Positions 41,217-49,076 of a DNA stretch of 64,000 bases are shown here, piece after piece. Position 1 is the first letter of the stretch. Each line of letters opens with the position of its first letter. Under the pieces are notes generated by a model. It ran no database searches. It was not told the origin of the DNA and saw only the letters and a program-made list of their open reading frames with translations. The DNA is from Candidatus Korarchaeum sp. (GTDB taxonomy: Archaea > Korarchaeota > Korarchaeia > Korarchaeales > Korarchaeaceae): the NCBI GenBank assembly GCA_020833055.1, contig JAJHQZ010000005.1, positions 1-64,000 on the forward strand. Direction: 5' to 3'. A program made the position numbers and the translations under genes.

Positions 41217-42119
41217 TCAGCTGGGAGGTCTCTCCAGGAGACCCATCTCTATGAGGAGCTTCAGCTCCTCTATAGAGAGCTTCTCTCCCCCTCTATATTT
41301 CTCCAATGCCTCTTCAGCTAACTTCTCCTTTATCTTCCTCTCAGCCTCCTTACTGCTAGCTAAAGTCGCCTCAAATCTCTTCTTTATCTCCTCCTGAATC
41401 CCAATCATATCTGCTCTCACTTTCTCGATCTCTTCATTCAATTTATCCACTTCCTCGCTCCTCTTCTTTATTTCCTCAGTAAGCTCATCTATCTCCTTAT
41501 TCATCTTCTCTAAAGTCTCCTTCCTGCTAGTTATCTCATCATAAACTCTATTTAGCTCCTCCTTTATCTTCCCGATCCTCTCTCCAGCGTCCCTGACGAA
41601 GAACCTCCATTTCTCCATCTCAGCCATTAGCTCGAGTATCTTCCTCTTTAGGGATTTAGCTCTATTAAGATTCTGCAACATAGCTTCATACTGACTTATC
41701 TGCATCACTAAGTCTCTCTCCTGATCTCTGTTGAGTGGGGATGTCTCTATCCTCCTCTCCAATCTCGCTATCTTCCTCCTCAAGACCCTCTCAGGCATCC
41801 CTACGGAACTTATGAGATACTTATACTCCTCCTTGAGCTTGATCACTTCATCCCTCACTTCCTTGAACCTCTCGAGGGCTTCCCTTCTCTCATTCCTTAC
41901 TTTCTCAAGATCTTCCTGCATCTTCCTCTTTCTCTCAACAGCTTCCCTGAAGCCCTCCCTCTCCTTCCTCACTTTATCTATTAACTCTGATCTCCTCGCT
42001 CTTAGTTGCTTTAACTCCTCAATTAACGACCTCTTCTCCTCTCTGAGCTTAGAGAGCACTTGCCTGAGCTCATTCTCCCTCTGCCTGAGGGATCTGATGG
42101 ATTCATTCAGTACTGTCAT
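41217..42119 (-). CDS. Archaeal coiled-coil protein (COG1340-like)
   Basis: A 300-residue protein that is nearly all coiled coil with heptad-like Leu/Glu/Lys/Arg repeats from residue 5 to 255. A short helical end (SIEELKLLIEMGLLERP) follows. It matches the uncharacterised archaeal coiled-coil family COG1340, whose relatives bear resemblance to phosphoserine-phosphatase-linked coiled coils; function is unknown. It contains the conserved break at STPLNRDQERDLVMQI-like residues (ETSPLNRDQERDLVMQI). It lies 32 bases before DUF373 on the same strand and may be co-transcribed. Confidence 0.8.
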   Translation of the reverse strand: MTVLNESIRSLRQRENELRQVLSKLREEKRSLIEELKQLRARRSELIDKVRKEREGFREAVERKRKMQEDLEKVRNERREALERFKEVRDEVIKLKEEYKYLISSVGMPERVLRRKIARLERRIETSPLNRDQERDLVMQISQYEAMLQNLNRAKSLKRKILELMAEMEKWRFFVRDAGERIGKIKEELNRVYDEITSRKETLEKMNKEIDELTEEIKKRSEEVDKLNEEIEKVRADMIGIQEEIKKRFEATLASSKEAERKIKEKLAEEALEKYRGGEKLSIEELKLLIEMGLLERPPS

Positions 42120-42231
42120 GCGGTCTCCTCCTTGATGCTACGCAGATACGATATTGTCAAGCTACCCATCTACTTAAAAATTATTCGGTGGCATCTTATG
42201 AAAATGAAGCTAACGAGTATCAGCACTTATA

Positions 42232-42291
42232 TTAAAAATAGATAAGAATATAACGCACAATTGAATTAAAAATAGATAGCGAGCTAGCTCA
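42232..42291. repeat. 14-base direct repeat and 10-base palindrome upstream of the HD gene
   Basis: ATTAAAAATAGATA occurs at 42232-42245 and again at 42266-42279, 34 bases apart. It is followed by the palindrome GAGCTAGCTC (42282-42291). All lie 40-100 bases before the HD-domain gene in an AT-rich 212-base gap and could be regulator sites. Confidence 0.45.
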
Positions 42292-42331
42292 TTGAAAGTT
42301 TTTAATGAACACGTATAATTGCTCGAGTTAG

Positions 42332-42850
42332 GTGTGGAAGTTGCTGGTGGACGATGGCATGAAGGTGCTGTGGTTAGCTAGGACGGGTTGGATGCAATCG
42401 GGCGTACCCGCGGCGATAGCCGAGACAGTAGCTCAGCACACGTTCATAGCTTCCCTCATAGCTTTAGATTTATTCCCAAAAATGAGAGCATCTGGGAAAG
42501 CTTTTAATGAAGCTAAAGTACTTAAGATGATAATTGTCCACGATATACATGAGGGGCTCTGCGGGGATCTGCCGAAGTGGGTCGGTGAGAGGGTAAACAA
42601 GAAATTGTTAGAAGAGGAAGCTATCTCAAATATGGAACTCCCTGAGGAGATCAAGATGATATTGAGGGAATATACGCTCATGAAATCCGATGAAGCTAAG
42701 ATAGCTAGGTTAGCTGATCTCATGGCTACTTGGAGGATGGCGATATACTACAAACAGCTGGGCTACGATGTTGATGATATACTGAAGAGCTCCCAGATGG
42801 AATCGATGAAGTTAGCTAAGGAGCTGGGGCTAGTGGTAGAGGACATTTAG
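42332..42850 (+). CDS. HD-domain phosphohydrolase (YfbR/HDDC2-like)
   Basis: A 172-residue metal-dependent phosphohydrolase related to the 5'-deoxynucleotidase YfbR. It has the opening KVLWLARTGWMQSGVP, the metal ligand His in ETVAQHTFI, the HD pair in IIVHDIHEG, and a later Asp in IARLADLMA. Members typically dephosphorylate nucleoside monophosphates. The start is uncertain: GTG 42332 gives the fullest family match, but TATA-like GTATAATT at 42313-42320 would favour a later start (ATG 42359). Its stop overlaps the convergent moaA stop by four bases. Confidence 0.85.
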   Translation: MWKLLVDDGMKVLWLARTGWMQSGVPAAIAETVAQHTFIASLIALDLFPKMRASGKAFNEAKVLKMIIVHDIHEGLCGDLPKWVGERVNKKLLEEEAISNMELPEEIKMILREYTLMKSDEAKIARLADLMATWRMAIYYKQLGYDVDDILKSSQMESMKLAKELGLVVEDI

Positions 42851-43779
42851 ACTTCAAGGACATCCTCGTATTTAGGTGAAGATCCGGGAAGCTTATGGAG
42901 AGGTTCCCTCAACCTAACTGATTCCTTGAACCTCTCGAAGATCTCCTCATCGCTCCCCCCGCTCCTCATGACGCTTATGAAATCCACTAGAGTATCCTCC
43001 CTAGATATGCAGGTCTTGAAGAAACCTTCGGCTGTCACCCTGAGTCTAGTGCATCCCATACAGAGAGATGGATTCCCGCTACCCTTGACGATCTCCACAG
43101 TGACACCATCGAGCTCGAAGATAGGCCTATTTTGGAAATCCCTTATCTCCTTCCTGAGAGCTATCTCATCGAGCTCCCTCTCGAAATCATCGAGTGGGAA
43201 GTAGTACTCGCTAGTGGGATCGAGGAGTTCTATCAACTGGACCTTGAGCCCCTTCCTCCTCCCAAATTCCACTACATCCCAAAGCTCCCCCTCATTTATC
43301 CCCTTGAGAGCAGTGAAGTTCAATTTGATTGGCTTCAATCCCCATAGAAGGGCCTCATCTATGCCCTTGATCACTCTCTCCAGGCCATCCACACCAGTTA
43401 TCCTCTCATAAACGTCTCTCTTTAAGGAATGGAGGCTGATATTTATCCTATCGAGCCCCGCTTCCCTCAAGCCCCTAGCTCTCTCTACTAAGAAGTAACC
43501 GTTCGTTACTAAGCTGACTTCCTCCGCTCCAGAGGACTTGAGCTCACTCACTATTCCCTCGAGGTCCCTCCTCATTAGGGGCTCCCCTCCAGTCAACTTT
43601 ACCCTCTTAACACCGTGCTTCGAGAGGATCTTCATCAATCTCCCTATCTCCTCTGGCCTCATCTCCTCTCCCCTAACGTAATGCCCCTCTCTGTGACAGA
43701 AGAAGCAATTGTAATTGCAAGAATTCGTGACGGATATCCTCAGGTCGGTGACGGGCCTCCCCCACCTATCTATCAACAA
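42847..43779 (-). CDS. moaA: GTP 3',8-cyclase MoaA
   Basis: A radical SAM enzyme that starts molybdopterin synthesis by rearranging GTP with MoaC. The N-terminal cluster motif is CNYNCFFCHREGHY (CxxxCxxC), followed by KLTGGEPLMRRDL. The C-terminal second [4Fe-4S] cluster has CMGCTRLRVTAEGFFKTC. The 310-residue length is normal. The C-terminal double-Gly seen in many bacterial MoaA is absent, as is common in archaea. It is the last gene of the minus-strand run and overlaps moaC by 14 bases. Confidence 0.95.
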   Translation of the reverse strand: MLIDRWGRPVTDLRISVTNSCNYNCFFCHREGHYVRGEEMRPEEIGRLMKILSKHGVKRVKLTGGEPLMRRDLEGIVSELKSSGAEEVSLVTNGYFLVERARGLREAGLDRINISLHSLKRDVYERITGVDGLERVIKGIDEALLWGLKPIKLNFTALKGINEGELWDVVEFGRRKGLKVQLIELLDPTSEYYFPLDDFERELDEIALRKEIRDFQNRPIFELDGVTVEIVKGSGNPSLCMGCTRLRVTAEGFFKTCISREDTLVDFISVMRSGGSDEEIFERFKESVRLREPLHKLPGSSPKYEDVLEV

Positions 43780-44203
43780 CGGATTTCACCTTCCTCTCCA
43801 CGGATATCTCCTCTATTCTAGTGTGGGGGTAGTTCCCGCTCTCATCCTTCTCCAGATACTTGACCATATCCCATATATTGAGGAGGGCCGAGGAGACAGC
43901 AGCGAGTGCTTCCATCTCCACCCCTGTCTGAGCTATGGCTTTAACCCTCACGCTGACTTCGATGTAATCATCGCCCAGTCTGAAGTCGACATCAGTTGAA
44001 GTTACTTGTATCGGGTGGCATAGCATTATGATCTTAGGGGTTTCCTTAACGGATTGGACAGCTGCAACTCTAGCTACAGTCAATACATCGCCTTTCTTCA
44101 CTTCCCCAGACCTTATCTTATCTATAGTCTCCTTCCTTAGCCTTATCCTCCCCTTAGCTACCGCTTCCCTATACGCTAGAGGCTTGTCCGTTATATCTAT
44201 CAT
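43766..44203 (-). CDS. moaC: Cyclic pyranopterin monophosphate synthase MoaC
   Basis: It converts the MoaA product to cyclic pyranopterin monophosphate. The 145-residue protein has MIDITDKPLAYREAVAKGRI, the conserved LCHPIQVT, and GVEMEALAAVSSALLNIWDMVK, with catalytic Lys and Asp in the last segment. It is soluble. It lies 24 bases downstream of moaDE and its stop overlaps the start of moaA. Confidence 0.95.
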   Translation of the reverse strand: MIDITDKPLAYREAVAKGRIRLRKETIDKIRSGEVKKGDVLTVARVAAVQSVKETPKIIMLCHPIQVTSTDVDFRLGDDYIEVSVRVKAIAQTGVEMEALAAVSSALLNIWDMVKYLEKDESGNYPHTRIEEISVERKVKSVVDR

Positions 44204-44227
44204 CGAACCCCCCTCCGGCTCTGGTAA

Positions 44228-44845
44228 TTAAACCCACCTCTCCCTCCCATCTGAGAATATCTCCTTCTTCCATATAGCGACGCTCCTCTTGACTTCATCC
44301 ACTATCCACTCCGCAGCTTCGAAAGCTTCCTTCCTGTGTGCGGACTTAGTCAGGACGAAGAGCGATATATCGCCCGCCGGCACTTCGCCCACTCTGTGTA
44401 TTATGAGAGCATCCCTCAATCCGAACTTCCTTATAGCTTCTTCCCTGATCCTAATTAGCTCCCTCTCAGCTATCTCCGGGTAACAATCGTAGAATATCTT
44501 ATCGACTCGGCCTCCATCAGATTCCCTCCTCACTATCCCGAGGAACGCGACTAAAGCTCCCACATCCCCGTATCCAGCTTCGAGGAAGAGCTCTGGTGTT
44601 ATCCTCTCCCTGACTATCCCCGCGCTCCCACCTGAGAAGCTCGGGAATATGGCTATGAGGTCCTCCCCGCGGACTCTAGTTGAGAGATCCCTCTTTAGCT
44701 CATGATTCACAGCTATATTTATCCCTTCGATCTCTCCTATCCCTAATCTCTCCAATAAATCCCTTAAGCTTCCATCGAATTCCAATTCCTTTTCTCTGAA
44801 TCCCAAAATATCTGAAAGCCTTCCATAAACTTTCACTAGGACCAT
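44228..44845 (-). CDS. moaDE: MoaD-MoaE fusion, molybdopterin synthase
   Basis: Both subunits of molybdopterin synthase are joined in one 205-residue chain. Residues 1-73 form the ubiquitin-like MoaD, ending FPSFSGG with Gly72-Gly73. Residues ~77-205 are MoaE, with VGEVPAGDISLFVLTKSAHR, EAFEAAEWIVDEVK and the catalytic IWKKE. MoaD normally needs a free C-terminal Gly-Gly to carry the thiocarboxylate sulfur, so the internal Gly-Gly implies either cleavage after Gly73 or an unusual mechanism. The gene directly abuts the thiolase stop. Confidence 0.9.
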   Translation of the reverse strand: MVLVKVYGRLSDILGFREKELEFDGSLRDLLERLGIGEIEGINIAVNHELKRDLSTRVRGEDLIAIFPSFSGGSAGIVRERITPELFLEAGYGDVGALVAFLGIVRRESDGGRVDKIFYDCYPEIAERELIRIREEAIRKFGLRDALIIHRVGEVPAGDISLFVLTKSAHRKEAFEAAEWIVDEVKRSVAIWKKEIFSDGRERWV

Positions 44846-46021
44846 TCATCTCACCAGCTCTATCGCTATGCTCTGGGCCCCCCCTCCCCCGTGGCATATC
44901 GTAGCTAAGCCCCTCCTCTTACCCCTCACCCTAAGAGCGTTAAGCAAAGTGACCACTATCCTAGCCCCGCTAGCACCCAAAGGATGGCCCAGAGCTACAG
45001 CACCTCCGAAAGGATTCAGTCTCTCCAGGGGTATCCCAAGCCCCTTAGCGACTACTAGAGTCGCTAATGCGAAGGCTTCATTATGCTCTATTATATCGAA
45101 ATCATCTATCCCCATCCCTATCCTACTCAGTAACTTCTTCGTCGAGATTATAGGGGCCTCTATGAAATCCCTCGGCTCTAAAGAGGCCGAGGAAAAGCCT
45201 ATTATCCTAGCTATCGGCTCCAGGCCTCTCTCCTCCACGACCTCCCCATGAGCTAGGACCAGAGCAGCAGCTCCATCGCTCAATTGAGAAGCATTAGCAG
45301 CTGTTATAACTCCATCCGGTCTGAAAGCTGGTCTGAGCTTAGCTATCTTCTCGATACTAGTATCGGGCCTTATACCCTCGTCTCTCTCTAGGGGGACATC
45401 CCTCACTCTCTCTATCTCCCTAGCGAAGTACCCTCTCTCAGTCGCTTCCTCAGCTTTCATATGACTGGAGACCGCGAACTCATCGCACTCCTCCCTAGAT
45501 ATCCCCCATTTCCTCGCAGTTTCTTCAGCTTCCTCCCCCATCAGGAGGCCTGTATGGGGGTCCGTGAGTCCGTCATAGACCATTAAATCTATCAACTTCT
45601 CCCCGGTGAAGGAGAACTTCACCCCCCATCTCCACTGAGGAGGTAACGCGTAGGGAGCGTTGCTCATGCTCTCCATCCCCCCGGCTACTACTACTCTGTT
45701 CTCCCCGAGAGCTATGCTCTGAGCTGCGAGAGTTATCGCCTTCATCCCGGAGGCACATACTTTATTCACAGTGAACCCGGGGACTTCCTTGGGGATACCA
45801 GCTATTATAGCTGCTTGCCTAGCTGGGTTCTGACCTACCATCGCTTGTAAAACGTTCCCCATTATGACTTCATCTACATCACTGGGCTCCAACCCGCTCC
45901 TCCTTACAGCAGCTTCTATAGCTACAGCACCTAACTGAGGAGCGGTCATCTTAGATAAGGCACCTCCGAACTTCCCTATCGGTGTCCTAGCGAAACTGAC
46001 GATGAATACATCGCTCAACAT
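44846..46021 (-). CDS. Acetyl-CoA acetyltransferase (thiolase)
   Basis: A degradative/biosynthetic thiolase of 391 residues that cleaves or forms acetoacetyl-CoA. The three active-site blocks are clear: the nucleophile in VNKVCASGMKAI, NEAFA with the following ALGHPLGASG (His), and the second Cys in ATICHGGGGA. It looks like the bacterial-type thiolase II, not the archaeal mevalonate-pathway thiolase, which usually sits beside HMG-CoA synthase and a DUF35 protein; neither is here. It lies four bases after etfA, so a beta-oxidation-type role with ETF and the acyl-CoA dehydrogenase is likely. Confidence 0.93.
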   Translation of the reverse strand: MLSDVFIVSFARTPIGKFGGALSKMTAPQLGAVAIEAAVRRSGLEPSDVDEVIMGNVLQAMVGQNPARQAAIIAGIPKEVPGFTVNKVCASGMKAITLAAQSIALGENRVVVAGGMESMSNAPYALPPQWRWGVKFSFTGEKLIDLMVYDGLTDPHTGLLMGEEAEETARKWGISREECDEFAVSSHMKAEEATERGYFAREIERVRDVPLERDEGIRPDTSIEKIAKLRPAFRPDGVITAANASQLSDGAAALVLAHGEVVEERGLEPIARIIGFSSASLEPRDFIEAPIISTKKLLSRIGMGIDDFDIIEHNEAFALATLVVAKGLGIPLERLNPFGGAVALGHPLGASGARIVVTLLNALRVRGKRRGLATICHGGGGAQSIAIELVR

Positions 46022-46025
46022 ATTA

Positions 46026-46931
46026 TCACCCGAGCCCCCTCAACTTCTTTATGAGTGCTGGGAGAAACTCATATAGGTCCCTCACTATGCAGTAATCGGA
46101 GTTCTCGAATATCGGAGCACTTGGATCATTATTTACGGCAACTATCACTTTAGAATCAATTATACCCGCTGAGAACTGCTGCTGCCCTGATGCTCCCACT
46201 ACGAACAGGAGCTTAGGAGCTATCCTGACTCCGCTTATCCCGATCCAAGATTCCTCGGGCATCCACTTCAGGTCAGCTGCTAGGGGCCTCGTGGATCCCA
46301 CTACACCATTGAAAAGTTCAGCTAGTTCGTAAGCGAGCTTCAGATCCTCTTTCCTCTTGAAACCCCTCCCCGCAGCAACCACTACATCTGCTTTATCCAG
46401 AGGTATCCCTAACTTCGGCTTAGGCCTCCTCTCCAATACTTCGTAAGATCTCGCGGTCTCGGACTTACAATGCAAGGTCTCGTGAGTTGAATCAGTATCT
46501 AGTGGCTTGAATTTGCCCTTCTGAACGCTGATAACAGCCGGTAAGGTGAGCTCCTCCACGGATATAGCTTTCCCACCGTAAGTCATCCTCTCGACAATGA
46601 GCTTTCCATCGCTCAAGCTGAGGGATGAGACTTCAGTGGCGACAGCTCTCTCTAGCTTCTGCGCTACCTGCCCTATTAACTCCCTCCCCCTCTTATCGCT
46701 CGAAAGTATTAGTAAATCGTAATCCTCAGCTAGGGACGTTATGACGCTGAGGAGCCCTTGTTGGTCCTCGGAGCTCACATCACATATTATAACTCTCTTA
46801 ACTCCCTTGACCTCCCCCTCCCTATCCGCCTGATCCGAAGTCAGGAGGAGGGAGACTTCCCCGACCCCGCTCCCAGCTGATATCAACTCCTTAGCTAACT
46901 CGAAGTAATGACTGAACACTAAGACTTTCAT
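46026..46931 (-). CDS. etfA: Electron transfer flavoprotein alpha subunit
   Basis: The alpha subunit of ETF, which carries electrons from acyl-CoA dehydrogenases. The 301-residue protein has an N-terminal alpha/beta domain and the C-terminal FAD-binding domain with VVAAGRGFKRKED, GSTRPLAADLKW, ISGVRIAPKL, VVGASGQQQFSAGI and VAVNNDPSAPIFENSDY. The ATG overlaps the etfB stop by four bases. Confidence 0.95.
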   Translation of the reverse strand: MKVLVFSHYFELAKELISAGSGVGEVSLLLTSDQADREGEVKGVKRVIICDVSSEDQQGLLSVITSLAEDYDLLILSSDKRGRELIGQVAQKLERAVATEVSSLSLSDGKLIVERMTYGGKAISVEELTLPAVISVQKGKFKPLDTDSTHETLHCKSETARSYEVLERRPKPKLGIPLDKADVVVAAGRGFKRKEDLKLAYELAELFNGVVGSTRPLAADLKWMPEESWIGISGVRIAPKLLFVVGASGQQQFSAGIIDSKVIVAVNNDPSAPIFENSDYCIVRDLYEFLPALIKKLRGLG

Positions 46932-47707
46932 CCTCTCACCTCTAGAAGTCCCTCGCTCTTCAAAGCATCTATAAGCTTCTCTATAGCTTCCTCAAGCTCT
47001 CCCTCAATGAAAATCCTCTTCCTCTCAACTCTCAAGGCTTTGATCTCCTTAACCTTGACCTTGGGCTCCACAGTCGCCTGAACCTCCTTCTGCACTATAG
47101 GTTTCTTCGATGCTCTCATTATGTGGAGGACAGTCGGTATCCTGGGTTGGTTTATCTCCTGAGTCACAGATATAACGGCGGGTAGCTTCAGGGATACGAC
47201 TTCATCATAATCCTCTAAGCTCCTAGTGACTTTTATCTCCTCTCCATTGACCTCTATACTCGTAGCATAAGAGAGGTAGGGCCAACCGAGCTCCGCAGCT
47301 ACTCTAGCTGGCAGGACCCCTGAGAAATTATCCTCACTACCCTCACCAGCTAATACTAATTGGTATTTCCCCCTTATCTCCTCCGAAAGCAACTTAGCTG
47401 CTGAGTAAGTATCCATGTACTGATTGCTGAGGAGGAGCAATGCTTCATCGATCCCCATCGCTAGGAGCCTCGTTAAAGCTTCTCTCGCTTCCTTCAACCT
47501 CCTCCCAGAGGAACCGAAGCATGAGAGCATTATAGCAACAGCCTTTCCCCCGACTCTCTCCTTTATCCTGACAGCCTCCTCAGCGGCATTGAGCTCTATA
47601 TCCCCTGCTTTCGTCGGGGCTTCATCTAAGTATATCTTCCCGGTCCTACTATCGATAGCCAGTTGCTGGACGTCCAGGGACTGTTTGACGAGCACAGCTA
47701 TATCCAT
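46928..47707 (-). CDS. etfB: Electron transfer flavoprotein beta subunit
   Basis: The beta subunit of ETF. The 259-residue protein shows the nucleotide-binding VLVKQSLDVQQL, DIELNAAEEAVRI, and the recognition region near IDEALLLLS, followed by AGEGSEDNFSGVLPARVAAELGWP. The family's beta signature (here VRIKERVGG) is present. It heads the six-gene minus-strand run etfB-etfA-thiolase-moaDE-moaC-moaA. TATA-like CTTAAACAC lies about 25 bases before the ATG. Whether this ETF bifurcates electrons cannot be told by eye. Confidence 0.93.
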   Translation of the reverse strand: MDIAVLVKQSLDVQQLAIDSRTGKIYLDEAPTKAGDIELNAAEEAVRIKERVGGKAVAIMLSCFGSSGRRLKEAREALTRLLAMGIDEALLLLSNQYMDTYSAAKLLSEEIRGKYQLVLAGEGSEDNFSGVLPARVAAELGWPYLSYATSIEVNGEEIKVTRSLEDYDEVVSLKLPAVISVTQEINQPRIPTVLHIMRASKKPIVQKEVQATVEPKVKVKEIKALRVERKRIFIEGELEEAIEKLIDALKSEGLLEVRG

Positions 47708-47740
47708 AGGGACACCTAAATCCGATGCGAGTGTTTAAGA

Positions 47741-47840
47741 AAAAGTTTGGCCTCAATGAGCGGAGCCCCGCTGGGGGAACCCTCGGCTAGCTAGGGCCCC
47801 TTACAGCTAAACTTTTTAATTTTTAGGTGCGCTGTCCGTG
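47741..47840. promoter_or_regulatory. Divergent promoter region between etfB and acyl-CoA dehydrogenase
   Basis: The etfB side has AAAAGTTTGG/CTTAAACAC near 47730-47750. The acyl-CoA dehydrogenase side has CTTTTTAATTTTTA at 47812-47825, about 30 bases before its GTG. Between them lie GC-rich short repeats (AGCGG-agcc-CCGCT near 47760 and the palindrome CTAGCTAG near 47795), possible sites for a shared regulator. Confidence 0.4.
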
Positions 47841-47852
47841 GGTGATAGTTAA

Positions 47853-49055
47853 GTGGACTTCTCATTCACTGAGGAGGAAGAGGTATTCAGGAAAACCCTG
47901 AGGGAGCTTTTATCTGAGGTCTTAGCTCCCAGGGCTAGGGAGATAGATAGGAACTGCAGGATACCGAGGGAAGTGATAAGCGCACTAGCTGAGAGCGGCA
48001 TTCTGCTCCTGACAGTGAAGCCTGAGTACGGGGGGCAGGGAGCTAGTTGGGTGATGGGTGCGATAGCTACTGAGGAGATAGCTAGAGCGGATCCAAGTGT
48101 AGCTACTGCTGTCTTCCACTTAGTTGAGGCCTCCTGGGGGAAGATAGTCGAGAGGTACGCAAGACCCGAGCTCGCTAAGGAGGTCCTCAGTAGGGCAGCT
48201 AAGGGGGAGGGGTTCGTGGGCATCTGCTCAACGGAGCCCCAGAGTGGGAGCGATGTAGCTGGGTTCAGGACTCTAGCGAAGAAGGAGGGGGATCACTGGG
48301 TCCTCAATGGTGAGAAGACTTATATAAGCGGTATAGTTGAAGCGAAGGAAGTAGATGGCGGCTATGTTACTATCGTGAAGACGAAGCCTGAAGCTGGATC
48401 TAAGGGGATAAGCCTCTTCTACTTACCGATAAACGCTCAGGGCATAGAGACGGGTCTCTTCGATGACATGGGGAGGTGCGGTATAAGCACGGGTTGGATC
48501 AGGTTGAACAACGTAAAGCTACCTGAGGATCATCTGATAGGGAGAGTCAACGAGGGGTTCGAGATAGCTATGGAAGGTTTCAATAGAGCTAGGGTATTCG
48601 TCTCAGCGGGATGCACCGGTTCAGCTATGGCTATGTTCGAGTACACTAAGGATTACGTTAAGAACAGAGTGGTTTTCGGGAGGACCCTAGCTTCATTCGA
48701 GGGCATCCAGTTCCCACTAGTAGATTACTACTCTAAGATAGAGGCGGCCAGGCTCGTCACATACAAGGCAGCTTGGATGGTCGATCAATACGATCAAGGA
48801 AATGCCACCCTGAGGGATGTTGGCTTCTGGGCTGCTATGGCGAAGTTACTCGCGCCCGAGATCGCTGTTGATGCTATAAAGGAGTTCATGAAAGCTACTG
48901 GAGCTTACGGATATACGAAGGAAACGCCGCTGGAGATGGCTATGAGAGGAGTCATGAGTTATTACGTCGGTGCTGAGGGAGGACAGAACATAATGAGGCT
49001 CATACTAGCTAGGTTCATCTTCGGATCTGAGCACCTACCTTATAAGCAGAGATGA
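47853..49055 (+). CDS. Acyl-CoA dehydrogenase
   Basis: An FAD flavoenzyme that introduces the alpha-beta double bond of acyl-CoA and hands electrons to ETF. The 400-residue protein has the N-terminal helical domain (FSFTEEEEVFRKTLREL), FAD/substrate signature GICSTEPQSGSDVAG, GEKTYISG, a middle beta domain, and the C-terminal part with YTKDYVKNRVVFGR and MKATGAYGYTKETP. The catalytic Glu position is plausibly in that last region (DAIKEFMKATGAYG for the usual Q-xx-GG-GY). It starts at GTG 47853. It is divergent from etfBA, its likely electron acceptor, and begins a three-gene plus-strand set. Confidence 0.93.
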   Translation: MDFSFTEEEEVFRKTLRELLSEVLAPRAREIDRNCRIPREVISALAESGILLLTVKPEYGGQGASWVMGAIATEEIARADPSVATAVFHLVEASWGKIVERYARPELAKEVLSRAAKGEGFVGICSTEPQSGSDVAGFRTLAKKEGDHWVLNGEKTYISGIVEAKEVDGGYVTIVKTKPEAGSKGISLFYLPINAQGIETGLFDDMGRCGISTGWIRLNNVKLPEDHLIGRVNEGFEIAMEGFNRARVFVSAGCTGSAMAMFEYTKDYVKNRVVFGRTLASFEGIQFPLVDYYSKIEAARLVTYKAAWMVDQYDQGNATLRDVGFWAAMAKLLAPEIAVDAIKEFMKATGAYGYTKETPLEMAMRGVMSYYVGAEGGQNIMRLILARFIFGSEHLPYKQR

Positions 49056-49076
49056 TCCTTTTTAAGGGACCCCACC

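Noticed and set aside
44228-44845. MoaD and MoaE as two genes with a missed stop
   Set aside because: The frame is continuous from MoaD through Gly-Gly into MoaE with no plausible internal ribosome site and start directly after it.
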